Positions 25,376 to 37,371 of a stretch of DNA of 64,000 nt are shown here, piece after piece. This DNA is from Beta vulgaris subsp. vulgaris (taxonomy: Eukaryota; Streptophyta; Magnoliopsida; Caryophyllales; Amaranthaceae), in NCBI RefSeq assembly GCF_026745355.1, contig NC_079209.1:47559961-47623960 (forward strand). Reading direction: 5' to 3'. Below the pieces are notes generated by a model that had not been told where the DNA came from, made no database searches, and saw only the letters and a program-made list of their open reading frames with translations. Both the position numbers and the translations under genes were made by a program. Every line of letters begins with the position of its first letter. Positions within the stretch are counted from its first letter, which is position 1.

Positions 25376-26644
25376 CACTAGTGGAAAAATGAAGAAGGGT
25401 TGCGCTGAAAATGGCCTGTAGGGCTGCGCTTTTTGACAGCAGCCCTTCGCTTTTTAGTAAAAGCACAGCCCTTCTTAAGCTTGAAGGGCTGTGCTTTTTT
25501 CAACAAGCGCAACCCATCTAAGCTTGAAGGGCTGCGCTTTTTTCAACAAGCGCAGCCCTTCTAAGTTTGAAGGGCTGCAGCCTTCAGGAGCCCTCCTACT
25601 ATGAAGGGTTGCGCTAGTTGAAAAAGCGCAGCCCTTCTAAGCAAAAAGGGTTGCGCTTTTTGAACTAGCGCAGCCCTTCTACTCTAATCTATGAAGGTAA
25701 TGATTCAAACAACTTGTAGATTTCATATATAGCTAAATCATATTGCGTTTTCATACAATCTCATATCAATAAATTATAATATACATTATAAAAAATACAT
25801 ATATACATCAATAAATTATCAACTTTGTCTACATGTTAAACTATCTAGTTACCTCTTAACACCAACGACGAGCAATAAAGAGAAAAGAGATACATGGGAC
25901 TTTATTTGCCTTCCTTAGCATCTTCTTCCTACAATTGACAAAACCCACATTGCACATTAATCATTTAATTCAATTAAGAAAAACAAAAGTAACTTAAAAA
26001 CAAAATTAATTCATACCTAATTAACCACTCAAATGGTGGAGAAGAAAAAAGAAGGGTAGTGGTGATGGTGGAGAAGAGAAGAGAAGGGTTGCATGTGGTG
26101 GGTGGCGCACAAGGTGGTGGCGGACCAGTCGAGTTAGGTCGTGCAAACCCACTGTACTCGAAATTGTGGTGGGCGGTAGTGGTGGGCAGCAGTGGTGGTG
26201 CACTCGAATTACGTCGCGCAATGTGGTGGTGGTGGTAGTGGTGCACTCGAATAAAGTCGCCAATGTGCAGTGGTGGTGGTGGTGCACTGGAATTAGGTCG
26301 CAAAAAATGGTGGTGCACTCGAAATTTTTTCGCTCATAATTACTCTAAGTGAAAGAAAGAGGGAAAGTGCTCTGGATACTGTACATGCACGCACTAAATT
26401 CACTCAAAAAAAAATTAAACGAAGGGCTGCGCTAGTAAAAAAAAGCGCAGCCCTACATTACAGAAGGGCTGCGCTTTTTTTTACTAGCGCAGCCCTACTA
26501 AGTCAGAAGGGCTGCGCTTTTTTAAAAAGCTCAGCCCTTCACTTAGTAGGGATGCGCTTGTAGAAAAGCGCAGCCCTTCCTTTTTTTCCCCTAGAGGAAA
26601 AGCGCAGCCCTTCCTGCACAGCCCTTCCTTTTTTTCCCCTAGTG
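25376..26644. mobile_element. Non-autonomous CACTA (En/Spm) element with subterminal repeats
   Basis: Ends CACTAGTGGAAAAA and TTTTTTTCCCCTAGTG form inverted repeats starting CACTA. Within about 310 bp of the left end and 230 bp of the right end, AAGGGCTGCGCTTTTT units occur many times in both orientations, which is the typical transposase-binding array of CACTA elements. The central 700 bp is AT-rich plus a GGTGGTGG block and has no transposase. The flanking trinucleotides (AAA and ACA) match at two of three positions, so the target duplication is imperfect. Confidence 0.78.
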
Positions 26645-27815
26645 ACATCTCGAAGTATAAACTTCATAAAACAATATCGTTGTTAAAATAAATTTATAAG
26701 CAATGTAAAATAATTTATGAACTCATCTGTACAAGCACAGTAAGAAATCTTACCTTATCAGCAACCACAGTTAACAAATCTCAATCTCAAGTCAAAAAGG
26801 GTTCTTCTACGAACCTGCGATCTACAATGTAATATAATATGGTATAAATCACTTGACTACAACATTTACATAGTTTACACATAAACGACATAACCTAGTT
26901 AATGAGCCTTGACTACCTTTAAAAACAATTCACTTTAAATTTAATCCAAAAAAAATACACCAAAGTCAAACTGGTCAACAAAAGTCAAACTGTAAATACT
27001 AGTAACTACATGAAGATAACATGCATTATATTTAATTTCAGCAGAAACTTAAAATAGGGATAACTTTCTCCTATGAAGTCCAAATGAAACGTTTATTGAG
27101 CCTATCTTGGGTGAAATTTCGATACGAACAACTTTTTTGAAATGGTATTTTGGCTAAAGACGCCCATAAACTGACGAAAAATACAAATTACGAATCTGAC
27201 CTGTAATTCCTACGAGTTATAGTTCTTGTTGATAAACTTATTATTAATAAGCAAAATTCCTTTCAATCAAGCTATACCCGACACTCATAATCAAAACCCC
27301 CAATTCAATTTAACTCAAGAAACCTAAACTAACAAAACTTCAAATTCAGAAAAATTAACACATACTAAAATTAAAATATGGAAAAGATCCTTACTTGATT
27401 AATAACGCAATTAGAAAGTAGAAGAGTGTAAAAAGACCCAAAATCCCGTCTCCGTGACCCGATTTTTGACCCAAAAATTGCAGATATAAAACCCGATTCT
27501 CTCTCTTCAAAATACCCACAAAAACTGAGAAACTATTGAAGAAAGATGAACAACAATTGAAGTGATGATGGTTGATAAAGAAATTAGTAGTTTTAATGGA
27601 GTTGAAGGTTGGATGAAAAAGGAAGGAAGATGGAGTTTAGAAGGAAACTAAAAAGTGTCGTGGTTTCTACTGCTTCCCCTTCTAATTTTTTTTTCTTTTT
27701 CCTTTTTTTTTTCTTTTATAAGTTGGTTTAGCTAACTTAATTGTACTTAACCTAGTCAAAATAGGAATTAACTTTTGACCCTTCTAAGGTACGGTCAATA
27801 AGTGGGAAATAAAAT
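26645..27815. other. Intergenic, possibly an old LTR-retroelement fragment; no gene
   Basis: No coding frame with a recognisable product. Some phrases on the minus strand (an ACTCGTAGGAATTACAGGTC block near 27220; a CT-rich leader near 27490-27660) have the look of plant gypsy LTR/leader DNA, but neither end could be defined. Confidence 0.25.
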
Positions 27816-28420
27816 ATATAGTTTTTTCACCAAATACCCCTGACAAAAAAATTTATTCACCAAACACCCCAACTTTTTTCAAAATTCACCAGATACCCCT
27901 AACTTTTAAAAATATTCACCAAATGCCCCCAAAGTTGACGGACGTTAGTCTCCGTTAGTGTTTATTTACAAGTTTGCCCCAATTCAACCTAATTAGCCCT
28001 AAGTCAACCTAATTAACCCTAACCTAACTAACCCTAACCTCTTTCTCCCCTAACCCACCAGCCCCCACCCCCCCCCCCTTAACAACCCCAGCCCACCACC
28101 AATCCCGGCACCACCAACACCACCAGCCCACCAACCCCCTTCCTTTCCCGGCAGCCTCCCTCCCCTCGCCTCCCTCGCGCCTCCCTTCCCCCTCCTTCCA
28201 CGCGCTCCCCTTCCCCGTCCCTCGCGCCTCCCTCCCTTCCTCACTCTCGCCGGCCTTCCCCCTCCTCGCGCCTCCCCCCCTCCCTCACTTTCGTCGGCCT
28301 CCCCTCGCGCAACTCCTCCCTGTGCCTTCTCCTCCTCTTCGCATCTCCTGCACCATAGTGACGAGACACTTTGTTTCTTGAAATGATGCATGTCTCTTCA
28401 TGTGAAATGATGCATGATTT
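27816..28420. repeat. TTCACCAAATACCCC / CCCTAA-rich element end and C-rich block
   Basis: Repeated CACCAAATACCCC-type units (27827-27925) are followed by AACCCTAA-like repeats (about 27985-28055) and a C/CT-rich block to about 28340. The same order recurs at 49278-50340, inside invertase intron 2, suggesting a shared mobile family, probably MULE-like. The right end here is missing or diverged. The long minus-strand frame across the C-rich block is compositional. Confidence 0.45.
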
Positions 28421-28599
28421 TAATGTTTACTTCTGTAAATATTCCCTAGTATATATAAAAGGTGTCACATATGAAATGAGGTTAATTTGAAAAACATTCA
28501 TATATACTTGCTTAAGGAGAGTTATTTCTAGATTTCTCTCCTTGTTCATTGTAAAACACAACCTTCAAACACATTGTAATGTGTGTAGTTTGTCATCAA

Positions 28600-29816
28600 C
28601 CAAACTCCATAGTTTCTTCTTTCACTCATGTGGCGGTCATGAAATGGCCTATTGTTGCGGTTTTAGCCACGCAACAATTAGGGGCGCAACAATAGGTAAA
28701 TTACCTATTGTTGCGGTTCTTACACAAAACCCCGACAACAGGTTTTGTTTTTAATAAAAAAAATTGAAGCTTGTTGCTGCAGATTTTGCCCAAAATCGCA
28801 GCAATAGTTCCAGGCCAGGTACAAGTAAATTTATTTATTTTTTGCATTTTGCCATCAAATTCGAGAGGTAAAAATATAGAAAGATAATAAAAACTACAAA
28901 ATAATCTAACATATACAAAAAAAGAGAAACTCTAACATCAACGGATGCAAAAAATGAGACTGAAAAATCGAAAAAATACTAGTGGAAACTAACTGCAATA
29001 GAAATCCAAAAGTACAAAAATCATGTACTCCCTGCGTCCCATAGTACTCTTGACACTTATCAAGACACGTAGTTTTAGATGATAAGTTGTTGTTTGTTCA
29101 ATTGTTATTTTATTAAAAAGTAGACGGATAGAAGTTAGTACTTAGTAAAAGTAATATTATTTTATTTCAAGGAGAGAGAATGTGGGTCACGGTTAGAGTT
29201 GATAGGTAATAAAAGTGGTATTACTTTATTTGGAGGAGAGAGAGTGTGTGCCAATAGTTAAAAGGTAGAATGATTAAAATAATAGTGGGTCATATCCCAA
29301 AATATAGTGTAAAAATTATTGTGGGACAAATAAAAAAGGAAAGTGTAAAAAGTATTATGGGATGGAGGGAGTATCAACAATAGATACCAAAAAAAGAGAA
29401 ATCCAACATATACAAAAATACAAAAAATGAGAAATCCAACGACCTAAGATCACATAACAAAAATTAAAAACTAACTACAATAGACAAAATAACGAATAAA
29501 ATGAAAATAGAACCAATAAAAATTGACTACAATAGAAAAAAAAAACAAAAAAAATGAAAAATTCACATAAGACTTCTCAAATCTGGTGATTTTGGGCTTC
29601 GCGAGCGGTCAAGCGACAGCGCTGGGCTTCGTGAGCGGTCGAGCGACAATGCTGGACTTCGCGAGTGACCAGCACCGGTCGTGTGCGTGATTGGCGACGA
29701 AGAAAGAGACGTACAGACGAAGAATGAGGATAACAGAGGAGAGAGATCGCCGGCCAGTTCGATGTTGTTGCCTTCGCAAATATTTTTGGGCGGGTCGAGT
29801 GTGAGAGACGGCTTGA
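28600..29816. mobile_element. Left part of a CACTA-like element with TTGTTGCGG repeats
   Basis: CCTATTGTTGCGGTTTTAGCC, its inverse (GCGCAACAATAGG) and related units cluster at 28648-28810, as in CACTA subterminal arrays. Matching GTTGCGG / GCAGCAATA units occur at 34480-34810, after the LTR insertion at 29817-34248. The two parts thus appear to be one element interrupted by the LTR. The exact left terminus was not found. A Stowaway-like MITE lies inside (29028-29371), and frames at 29563-29831 have no recognisable domain. Confidence 0.45.
29028..29371. mobile_element. Stowaway-like MITE
   Basis: CTCCCTGCGTCCCATAGTAC at the left and TATTATGGGATGGAGGGAG at the right form inverted ends with TA on both sides (29026-29027 and 29372-29373). 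The length is 344 bp. TA target duplication and CTCCCTCCGT-type ends suit the Stowaway (Tc1/mariner) group. Confidence 0.78.
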
Positions 29817-32800
29817 TGTAATCCCCCACATTTTTAAAGAATTTTCATAAATATATTAAAGTATTTATGTAGTTATATTTAAATCCAAATGAGTTTGGAA
29901 AATGATTTGACTTTTAAAAAGGGTTGACTATTTTAAAAGTCAACTAAAAATATTTTTCATAGCTTAATAAAATTTGTAATATTTTAATTAAGCATGTTTT
30001 AATAAGAGTTTTAATTATTAAAAGCACATTTGAAAAGAAAGCTTAATGGAATCGAAAGCCCAAAAGTAATAAAAAAGGGAAAGGATTATTTGATGACTAA
30101 AGTCCTAATAAGCCTATCTTATTTGTCATCAAAGTTTTAATTATTGAAATCTCTTTTCCTAAGCCCAAAAGGATTAGTCTATTTAAATATCCTAAAAACC
30201 CAAATTTTACCCTGCACACTTTATTTCTCTCTCCTTTTCCACGTGACTTTTCTTTTCTCTCTTCACTCGTTTTTTTTTCTCTCACCCGAATCTGATTGGC
30301 CAGATTTCTCATAGTTCCGTTTATTTTTAGCCAAAACTTCCTTCTTGAAAGTTGTAGATCTCGAAAAGTTATTGAATTTAGGCTCAAGAATCACTTAATT
30401 TCGATTCTTATTCTATTAGTTATGGCCTCTGCAAGTTTCGCAATTCTGCTGCCATATTTCACTCGCGATTTCGGTATTTCATTCTTTTTCTTCCTTTCCT
30501 CCTTGTTGTGGTTGTTTTCTTTTCTTCTTCTCTAAGATTCCATTAAAGTATTAGTTTTTATATTATTTTATTATTTATTAGCATGTTTATGATTTAAATT
30601 ATTATTTTATATGGAAAATATATTTCGGTTGTCATATATGTAAAATAATAAATTTCAGATTTATTATTTTTAGTTTTTATTATGAAAGATATAGTTTTTA
30701 GGGTTTTTAATCACTAGAAACTATATATTTAAAGTATAAATATGAGTTTTGGTTAGAATATGATTTTATATGTATTAAATATATTTTCAGAAGATTTATA
30801 AATTTTTATAAGTGCTGGAATTTCATAAAGTATGTATTTTAAGGGTTTTTAAATGATTTTTAATCACTAGAATAGTTGTACTATACTAGGGATTAAAAAT
30901 AACGAAAGTTTAATACATAAAAACGATTTTAAAGACGTTTAAAAGGGTTTGGGACTTTTTAAAGTTGCTGTAAATTTTTAGTTCAAAGTATTTTTTTATT
31001 ATTTTATTTTCTAGGCGGAGAATTCATAGTAGGAGACTTTTAGAGCGCAAAAGTGGCCTACCGATTCGTTTACACAAGGTACCTACATAGTCTACGTGCT
31101 TTATGATTTAGAAACATGCCTTAGGGATGTTTTATTTATTAGTATCATGTATAGGACTATGTTGTTCGTATATATGATTACTGGAATTGTTTTACATGAT
31201 ATTTTGCCTATGTGCTACATGTAAACTAGAAGTATTTATGAGTATGTATGTTTGTATGGAAGTTTGATGCAAGCAGATAAGTTCAGTTCATGTATTAATT
31301 CGTGAGTGAATTAATGTAAGTAAGTTGAATCATGTGTTACATAGATTCATGAGTAAATGTAAGTTGAATCTATGTTAAAAATTTATGTTTTAACTTACTT
31401 ACATTAATTCACTCACGAATCTATGTAACTCATGAATCTATGTAATACATGATTCAACTTACTTACATTAATTCACTCACGAATTAATAATACATGAACT
31501 GAACTTATCTGCTTGCATCAAACTTCCATATACAAACATACATACTCATAAATACTTCTAGTTTACATGTAGCACATAGGCAAAATATCATGTAAAACTA
31601 TTCCAGTAATCATATATACGAACAACATAGTCCTATACATGATACTAATAAATAAAACATCCCTAAGGCATGTTTCTAAATCATAAAGCACGTAGACTAT
31701 GTACGTACCTTGTGTAAACGAATCGGTAGGCCACTTTTGCGCTCTAAAAGTCTCCTACTATGAATTCTCCGCCTAGAAAATAAAATAATAAAATAAATAC
31801 TTTGAACTAAAAATTTACAGCAACTTTAAAAACGTCCCAAACCCTTTTAAACGTCTTTAAAATCTTTTTTATGTATTAAACTTTCGTTATTTTTAATCCC
31901 TAGTATAGTACAACTATTCTAGTGATTAAAAATTATTTAAAAACCCTTAAAATACATACTTTCTGAAATTCCAGCACTTATAAAAATTTATAAATCTTCT
32001 GAAAATATATTTAATACATATAAAATCATATTCTAACCAAAACTCATATTTATACTTTAAATATATAGTTTCTAGTGATTAAAAACCCGAAAAACTATAT
32101 CTTTCATAATAAAAAACTGAAAATAATAAATCTGAAATTTATTATTTTTACATATATGACAATCGAAATATATTTTCCATATAAAATAATAATTTAAATC
32201 ATAAACATGCTAATAAACAATAAAATAATATAAAAACTAATACTTTAATGGAATCTTAGAGAAGAAGAAAAGAAAAACAACCACAACAAGGAGGAAAGGA
32301 AGAAAAAAAATGAAATACCGAAGTCGCGAGTGAAATATGGCAGCAGAATTGCGAAACTTGCAGAGGCCATAACTAATAGAATAAAAATCGAAATTAAGTG
32401 ATTCTTAAGCCTAAATTCAATAACTTTTCGAGATCTACAACTTTCAAGAAGGAAGTTTTGGCTAAAAATAAACGGAACTATGAGAAATCTGGCCAATCAG
32501 ATTCGGGTGAGAGAAAAAAACGAGTGAAGAGAGAAAAGAAAAGTCACGTGGAAGGAGGAGAGAGAAATAAAGTGTGCAGGGTAAAATTTGGGTTTTTAGG
32601 ATATTTAAATAGACTAATCCTTTTGGGCTTAGGAAAAGAGATTTCAATAATTAAAACTTTGATGACTAATAAGATGGGCTTATTAGGACTTTAGTCATCA
32701 AATAATCCTTTCCCTTTTTATTACCTTTGGGCTTTCGATTCCATTAAGCTTTCTTTTCAAATGTGCTTTTAATAATTAAAACTCTTATTAAAACATGCTT

Positions 32801-34248
32801 AATAAAATATTACTAGGCATACATATGCATGAATATTTTAGTTGACTTTTAAAATAGTCAACCCTTTTTAAAAGTCAAATCATTTTCCAAACTCATTTGG
32901 ATTTTAATATAACTACATAAATACTTTAATATATTTATGAAAATTCTTTAAAAATGTGGGGGATTACAGTCTACCCCCTTAAAAGAAGTTTCGTCCCGAA
33001 ACTTAACACAAAACCCTCGTACTTTCAAAAGTTTGAACTAAGCATTTCGAAAACTTTTGGAGAAAAGGTAGTGCCTCTCGTGCACTTTCCCATTTTTAAA
33101 ACACTTGTGTTACTTATGAACGCTTTTCTTATGCGGAGACTCTACTTCTTTTGCACTAACATGTGCAACTTGCCCAACATAGGCATACATATGCATGAAA
33201 ATCTCATAAAAATACACAAAAGCGCGAAATTTATAAGAACCGTGGATCTTATTTGGTAAATATGAGTTATATCTATATAAAGATACAGTTGACTGTTGGC
33301 TAGGTTCAACAGGCAAGTTAGTAAAGAATAATAAAAGAAGTTAAGGGAGTCTTGAATGATAAGTTGTGAACACTTGTTAATTCTAAGATAAAAAGGAGTT
33401 TTAGTGATGTTTATGTGATTATTAGTTATGTGTGTTATGTGCTTGGTTGGTGTCTAACACAAGTATTAAAATGAATGCAACGTAAAGTGAAACGAGAGTA
33501 GGTTATAGACTTTAGACTGGTGCACGTCTAGAGTTGGACACTAAGGGTTGGGATACATAGTCCGCCGTGATATGTATTTTCCTAGGATTGGATTGATCAC
33601 CTTTCCTTTTTAGCTCAAAGGTTCCTCGATATCGCAGGTCAATTGGAATATGTGGTAGCTCCCATATCTCCTACTTCAGTATAGACAACTCGTCCCATAA
33701 CTATTCCATTTAAAGAAGAAATAAAAGTTTAGAGTCTAGTTTAGTAGGAGTCGTCTGCAGATTGTTATATGTTTAATATTATCTATGACTGCAAATTATA
33801 TTTTTGTAGTATCATGTTTAGGGTTGTGTATGTCTGATATGTAGTACTCAGTTTTGCTGATTACGTGCTTGTCTGTGTTTGTGATCATGGCTTTGCCTAT
33901 TGATCCTGTGGTGGTCCTTCGGGGGAGCAGAGTCAAGACAGCATTGACGTTACAGGTTCGAAGATGCATATCATTGGGGAATCTGGAATGGAGAGGCTCT
34001 TGTGACATTAGTTTATTTAAGTTGTTTTCTAGGAGTTTATATTTCAGACAATAGTTTAAGTTGGTGTGTTTAATTCTGACATTGTCATTTGGTTTCATAA
34101 GTTTTAATAAAGTTGATTTTTAATAAGTTTTCCGCTGCAAAATTCTGAGTAAGCCGAAACGTTATCACACGGGCGATAATGCCTGGGTAATTCTCTAAGG
34201 TTTATTATAAAGTTATTTCTAGAAAAAGAGAATTATCGGGGTGTTACA
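29817..34248. mobile_element. Rearranged Ty3/gypsy-type LTR structure containing a large inverted repeat
   Basis: The block begins TGTAATCCCCCAC and ends GGGGTGTTACA, and is flanked by a 5-bp target duplication CTTGA (29812-29816 and 34249-34253). Inside, 29817-31344 is repeated in inverted orientation at about 31428-32968 with high but imperfect identity; the spacer is about 80 bp. Just past the inverted copy, read on the minus strand, lies a polypurine tract (AAGGGGGTAGAC) abutting TGTAATCC, preceded by TTTCGGGACGAAACTTC. That is the usual internal/3'-LTR junction of gypsy chromovirus-like elements. 33300-34248 reads like the 3' half of such an LTR on the plus strand. No pol domains remain. 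The duplicate locus near 41174 lacks the insertion. Confidence 0.75.
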
Positions 34249-35237
34249 CTTGAGGAGACAAAGAGAGACGGCTTGAGAAGACGAAGAGAGAATTTCTAGC
34301 GAGTAGGGTGTGAGAGACGAAGGAGAATTTGAAGAAGGGTAAGAATTTCTCGACCAAAGCTTCAAAGGTAAGAGAGAGAGAGAGTGAAGGGGGATGAAAG
34401 CGGCGCCTATTGTGTCAAGAATAAATGCACCGACTTACAAGCGAACCCTAGGCACTTTATATTACTAAAATAAACCTATTGTTGCGGTTTCCGTTAGAAA
34501 CTGCAGCAATAGATGAACATATAATTAATTTTAAATTATATAAATCTATTGATGCGGTTTCTAACAGATGCCGCAACAATAAGTTATTTTTCACATTAAT
34601 TTTTTTTTTCTCACGCGGTTTAGTGCTGCATATGGCCAAAACTACAGCAATTCGACCGTGTCAATATGTGATTATTCTATTATTTAAATCTATTGATGCA
34701 GTTTCTAACATAAATCGCAGCAATATGTTATTTTTCACATTGATTTTTTTCTCACGTGGTATAGTGTTGCGTATGGCCAAAACCGCATCAATTCGACCAC
34801 AACAATATACGATTATTCTACTAATGTTTGTATCTCACAAGAGTTTACAGTGAACGTTATTGATCCTGGTGGGTCGGTAAAATTCTTGTAGAAAAGTGTA
34901 TTACTACGTGCTTGGAAGTACCATCTGGTTTCCCACAAGTTACATATCCATAGACACATATATAACACTTACTTCACTGGAATTTTTTATTCTATATATT
35001 CTATCACATGATCTTTATGGGATCATGTGCTCATGTGTACAACTATACATTATTTTGTCTGCTTATGATGTAGGGTTGTTTATAGTAGACCTGTATATAT
35101 ATATATATATAGCATCAGAGAGACAGAAAAGGTAAATGAGGAGAATACATTGTAAGAAGGACAACAACAAAAGTTGAAAGTAAATGAGAAAAAACTTAGC
35201 ATGTGCCAACAAAATTCTTCTAATTTCTCATTAAACA
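34249..35237. repeat. Copy 1 of a ~1-kb duplicated segment (CACTA-like right part plus flank)
   Basis: The segment continues the element interrupted by the LTR. It carries GTTGCGG/GCAGCAATA subterminal-type units (34480-34810), then AGTTTACAGTGAAC and about 400 bp of AT-rich DNA ending near CTCATTAAACATC. It matches 41179-42189 closely over its length. Frames across it (34479-34853, 34896-35135) are not recognised as proteins. Confidence 0.75.
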
Positions 35238-35431
35238 TCGTCCCTTTCTCCGACTTTATTAATGGCCTCTGTTGTGCGGAGTTAAGGAATGAACATCTAG
35301 TCTAAGAAGTAAAAAGGTCCACATGAATTCAAATTGGCAAAAAACTTATGTGAATCTAAATTTAGTGTGGACCTAATGCTAATACATGTGATTCATATTT
35401 GAAAAGGGTAAATATGTTAAAACAATAGATA

Positions 35432-35775
35432 CTCCCTCCGTCCCAAAATATAGTTCCCATTTCCCTTTTTTCACGGTAATTTATGCAAGTAGAATCTTGG
35501 AGGGATAGTAAAGATTTTTTGTTTATTTAAATAAATGTTGTATGGGAAAACATGATTTTAAGAGAGAGAGTGGAGAATCATTGGTGAAAGAGCATTAATT
35601 GTAACTTTTTGGTTGAATAAACTAAGGAAAAAACAAATTTCAAGAAGAAAATAAATGATGGGACACGGTTTTTCTAGACAAATTACGGAAAAATGTGGAA
35701 CTAAATATGGAAATGGGAACTATATTTTGGGACACCCAAAATGGAAATGGGAACTATATTTTGGGACAGAGGGAG
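35432..35775. mobile_element. Stowaway-like MITE
   Basis: Inverted ends CTCCCTCCGTCCCAAAATAT and ATATTTTGGGACAGAGGGAG lie with TA on both sides (35430-35431 and 35776-35777). Near the right end, GGAACTATATTTTGGGACA occurs twice. It is closely similar to 61221-61562 in the glyoxalase-like gene. Confidence 0.85.
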
Positions 35776-35861
35776 TATAAAAGAGGAGTAGTTATAGAGT
35801 GGCTATGTGAGACTAAAAAAGTTACTATGTTATAAAGTTTAACGTTCATTATAATAAACTA

Positions 35862-36126
35862 ACTAGTTATTAGGCCCGGGCTATGCCTCGGGTAAGAAAA
35901 AATTTCATTTATTAATATTGTACTTTGATATGATAACACTAAATACAACTTGGTTTAGTGGTTAAAACTTTAGTACATGAACTTGAGATCACGGGATCAA
36001 ACCTATACTATGCAATTTCTAATTTTTTTTTGTTGTACATGGATTACATGAACTAAAACTCCTTAGGGAGAGCGCCACGTGGCACCGTTCTTGGTTTATG
36101 TACGCCTTTTAATATATTAGTGTAGA
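35862..36126 (-). mobile_element. Short Helitron (minus orientation)
   Basis: Read on the minus strand it starts TCTACACTAATATATTAAAA at 36126 and ends CTAGT at 35862, inserted between A and T. A 3' hairpin (GCCCGGGC... region at 35873-35892) precedes the terminus. On the plus strand it holds tRNA-like boxes TGGTTTAGTGG (35951-35961) and GGGATCAAACC (35993-36003), spaced as in a pol III promoter. No coding sequence. Confidence 0.8.
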
Positions 36127-37371
36127 TGTAAGAAAGGGTTACTACTTACTGCATATATAAAAAATTGTTGCTATATTTGATAATGGTAGCAGGTTAATGT
36201 AACTTTAGATTGTAAATGACTATATGAAAAAAATGGTCATGTCACATGCGTAACTTTAGTCCACACTCAGGTCCACACAAGACTAGTTCAACATTAAACT
36301 ACTTTTCTCAAGAAATTCAAGGCAAGCTATGCAATGTCCACTATTCACTTTTGTATAGCCCTACAAGCCCATAGTACAACCCTAGTTCCTGAATTTAACT
36401 CTACATGCCTTAATTTAACTCTACATGCCTGATGTTATAGTTTTATATATACTTTTCTCCCTGCTTCTTTGTTGAAATGCGTGTTAATAGTGCTCTTAGG
36501 AGCTATTTTTATACTAACATCTTCCATCTAGTTCAACTTTTATGTTTTATGATAGTTAGTTTTAGGTTTTAGGGAATTATTTCCCAATTTTCTGCTATTA
36601 TTGATGCCACAATGCATGGATTGGAGAGAGTTAGGAGGTATGTGTATGAGTTCCCAAGGCCCGAAGATACTTACCAAAGCATCGAGTGTGAAGAGATTTG
36701 AAGACTTGGCGTCAAATGCCAAGAAAGTACTATTTGAAGGGTCGCCTGATCTAGTCGGGCGACCACTTTTCTCCAAAAAAACCAAATGTCTCGGGCACGA
36801 TCTGGTGTAACTCGCCCGCTTGCAATTTGCTGAAGGCGCTCGATCGGGTGTTCCCTCCTGGTCTGATCGGGCGCCCTACTTTTCTAGCTGCTGAAAAATT
36901 ACAAAGCACGAGGCCCGTCCAATGGCATTGGGCGCCTGGCACCAGATCGGGCAGTCGACCCGAAAACAGAAATCCAGACTTTTTTATTTCTTTTTTTGTT
37001 CTTTTTAGGAGTACGATAAATAGCCTTGTAAAATTATTTGAGAAGGACCTTTTTTCTGATTTTATTTTACATTCATTAGTTTCCCTAAACTCTAGTTTTC
37101 TCTTTAGCCCTAATTATTGCACATTGGAGATTATTCAAGTTCTTCATTTTTCCTTTCATTTGGTAATTGTCTCTTCCATAGTTCTTGTTTACTTACAAGT
37201 TTTTGTCTTTTATTATTTTAATTGCTTCAAATTATGGGTATTTCAATAGTTATTGTTTGTGCTTTCTTTGCCATGAGTGAGTAGATTCACCTCTATGGCT
37301 TATTAGTGGGGGAATCCATGTTTATGCCATGATTTATTGTTCTTGATTCCGTCAATATATTTTTTTGGGCA
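36127..37371. other. Intergenic; possible LTR-retroelement remnant, no gene
   Basis: AT-rich DNA, then a stretch at 36540-37330 with repeated GATCGGGCG-type phrases and a GAGTAGATTCACC / GGGGAATCCATG block. Plant gypsy LTR ends often read like this, but I could not define both ends. Frames at 36540-37249 have no recognisable domain. Confidence 0.3.

Noticed and set aside
25376..26644. CRISPR-like array of GGGCTGCGC repeats
   Set aside because: Repeats occur in both orientations with irregular spacing between CACTA ends, in a plant nuclear context.
28050..28391. 113-aa minus-strand frame rich in Gly, Arg and Glu
   Set aside because: It is the translation of a C-rich repeat block, with no domain and no neighbouring exons.
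30296..30535. 79-aa frame duplicated on the minus strand at 32245-32496, suggesting a conserved small protein
   Set aside because: Both copies lie in the two arms of the LTR palindrome, and the conservation is explained by DNA duplication; there is no domain.
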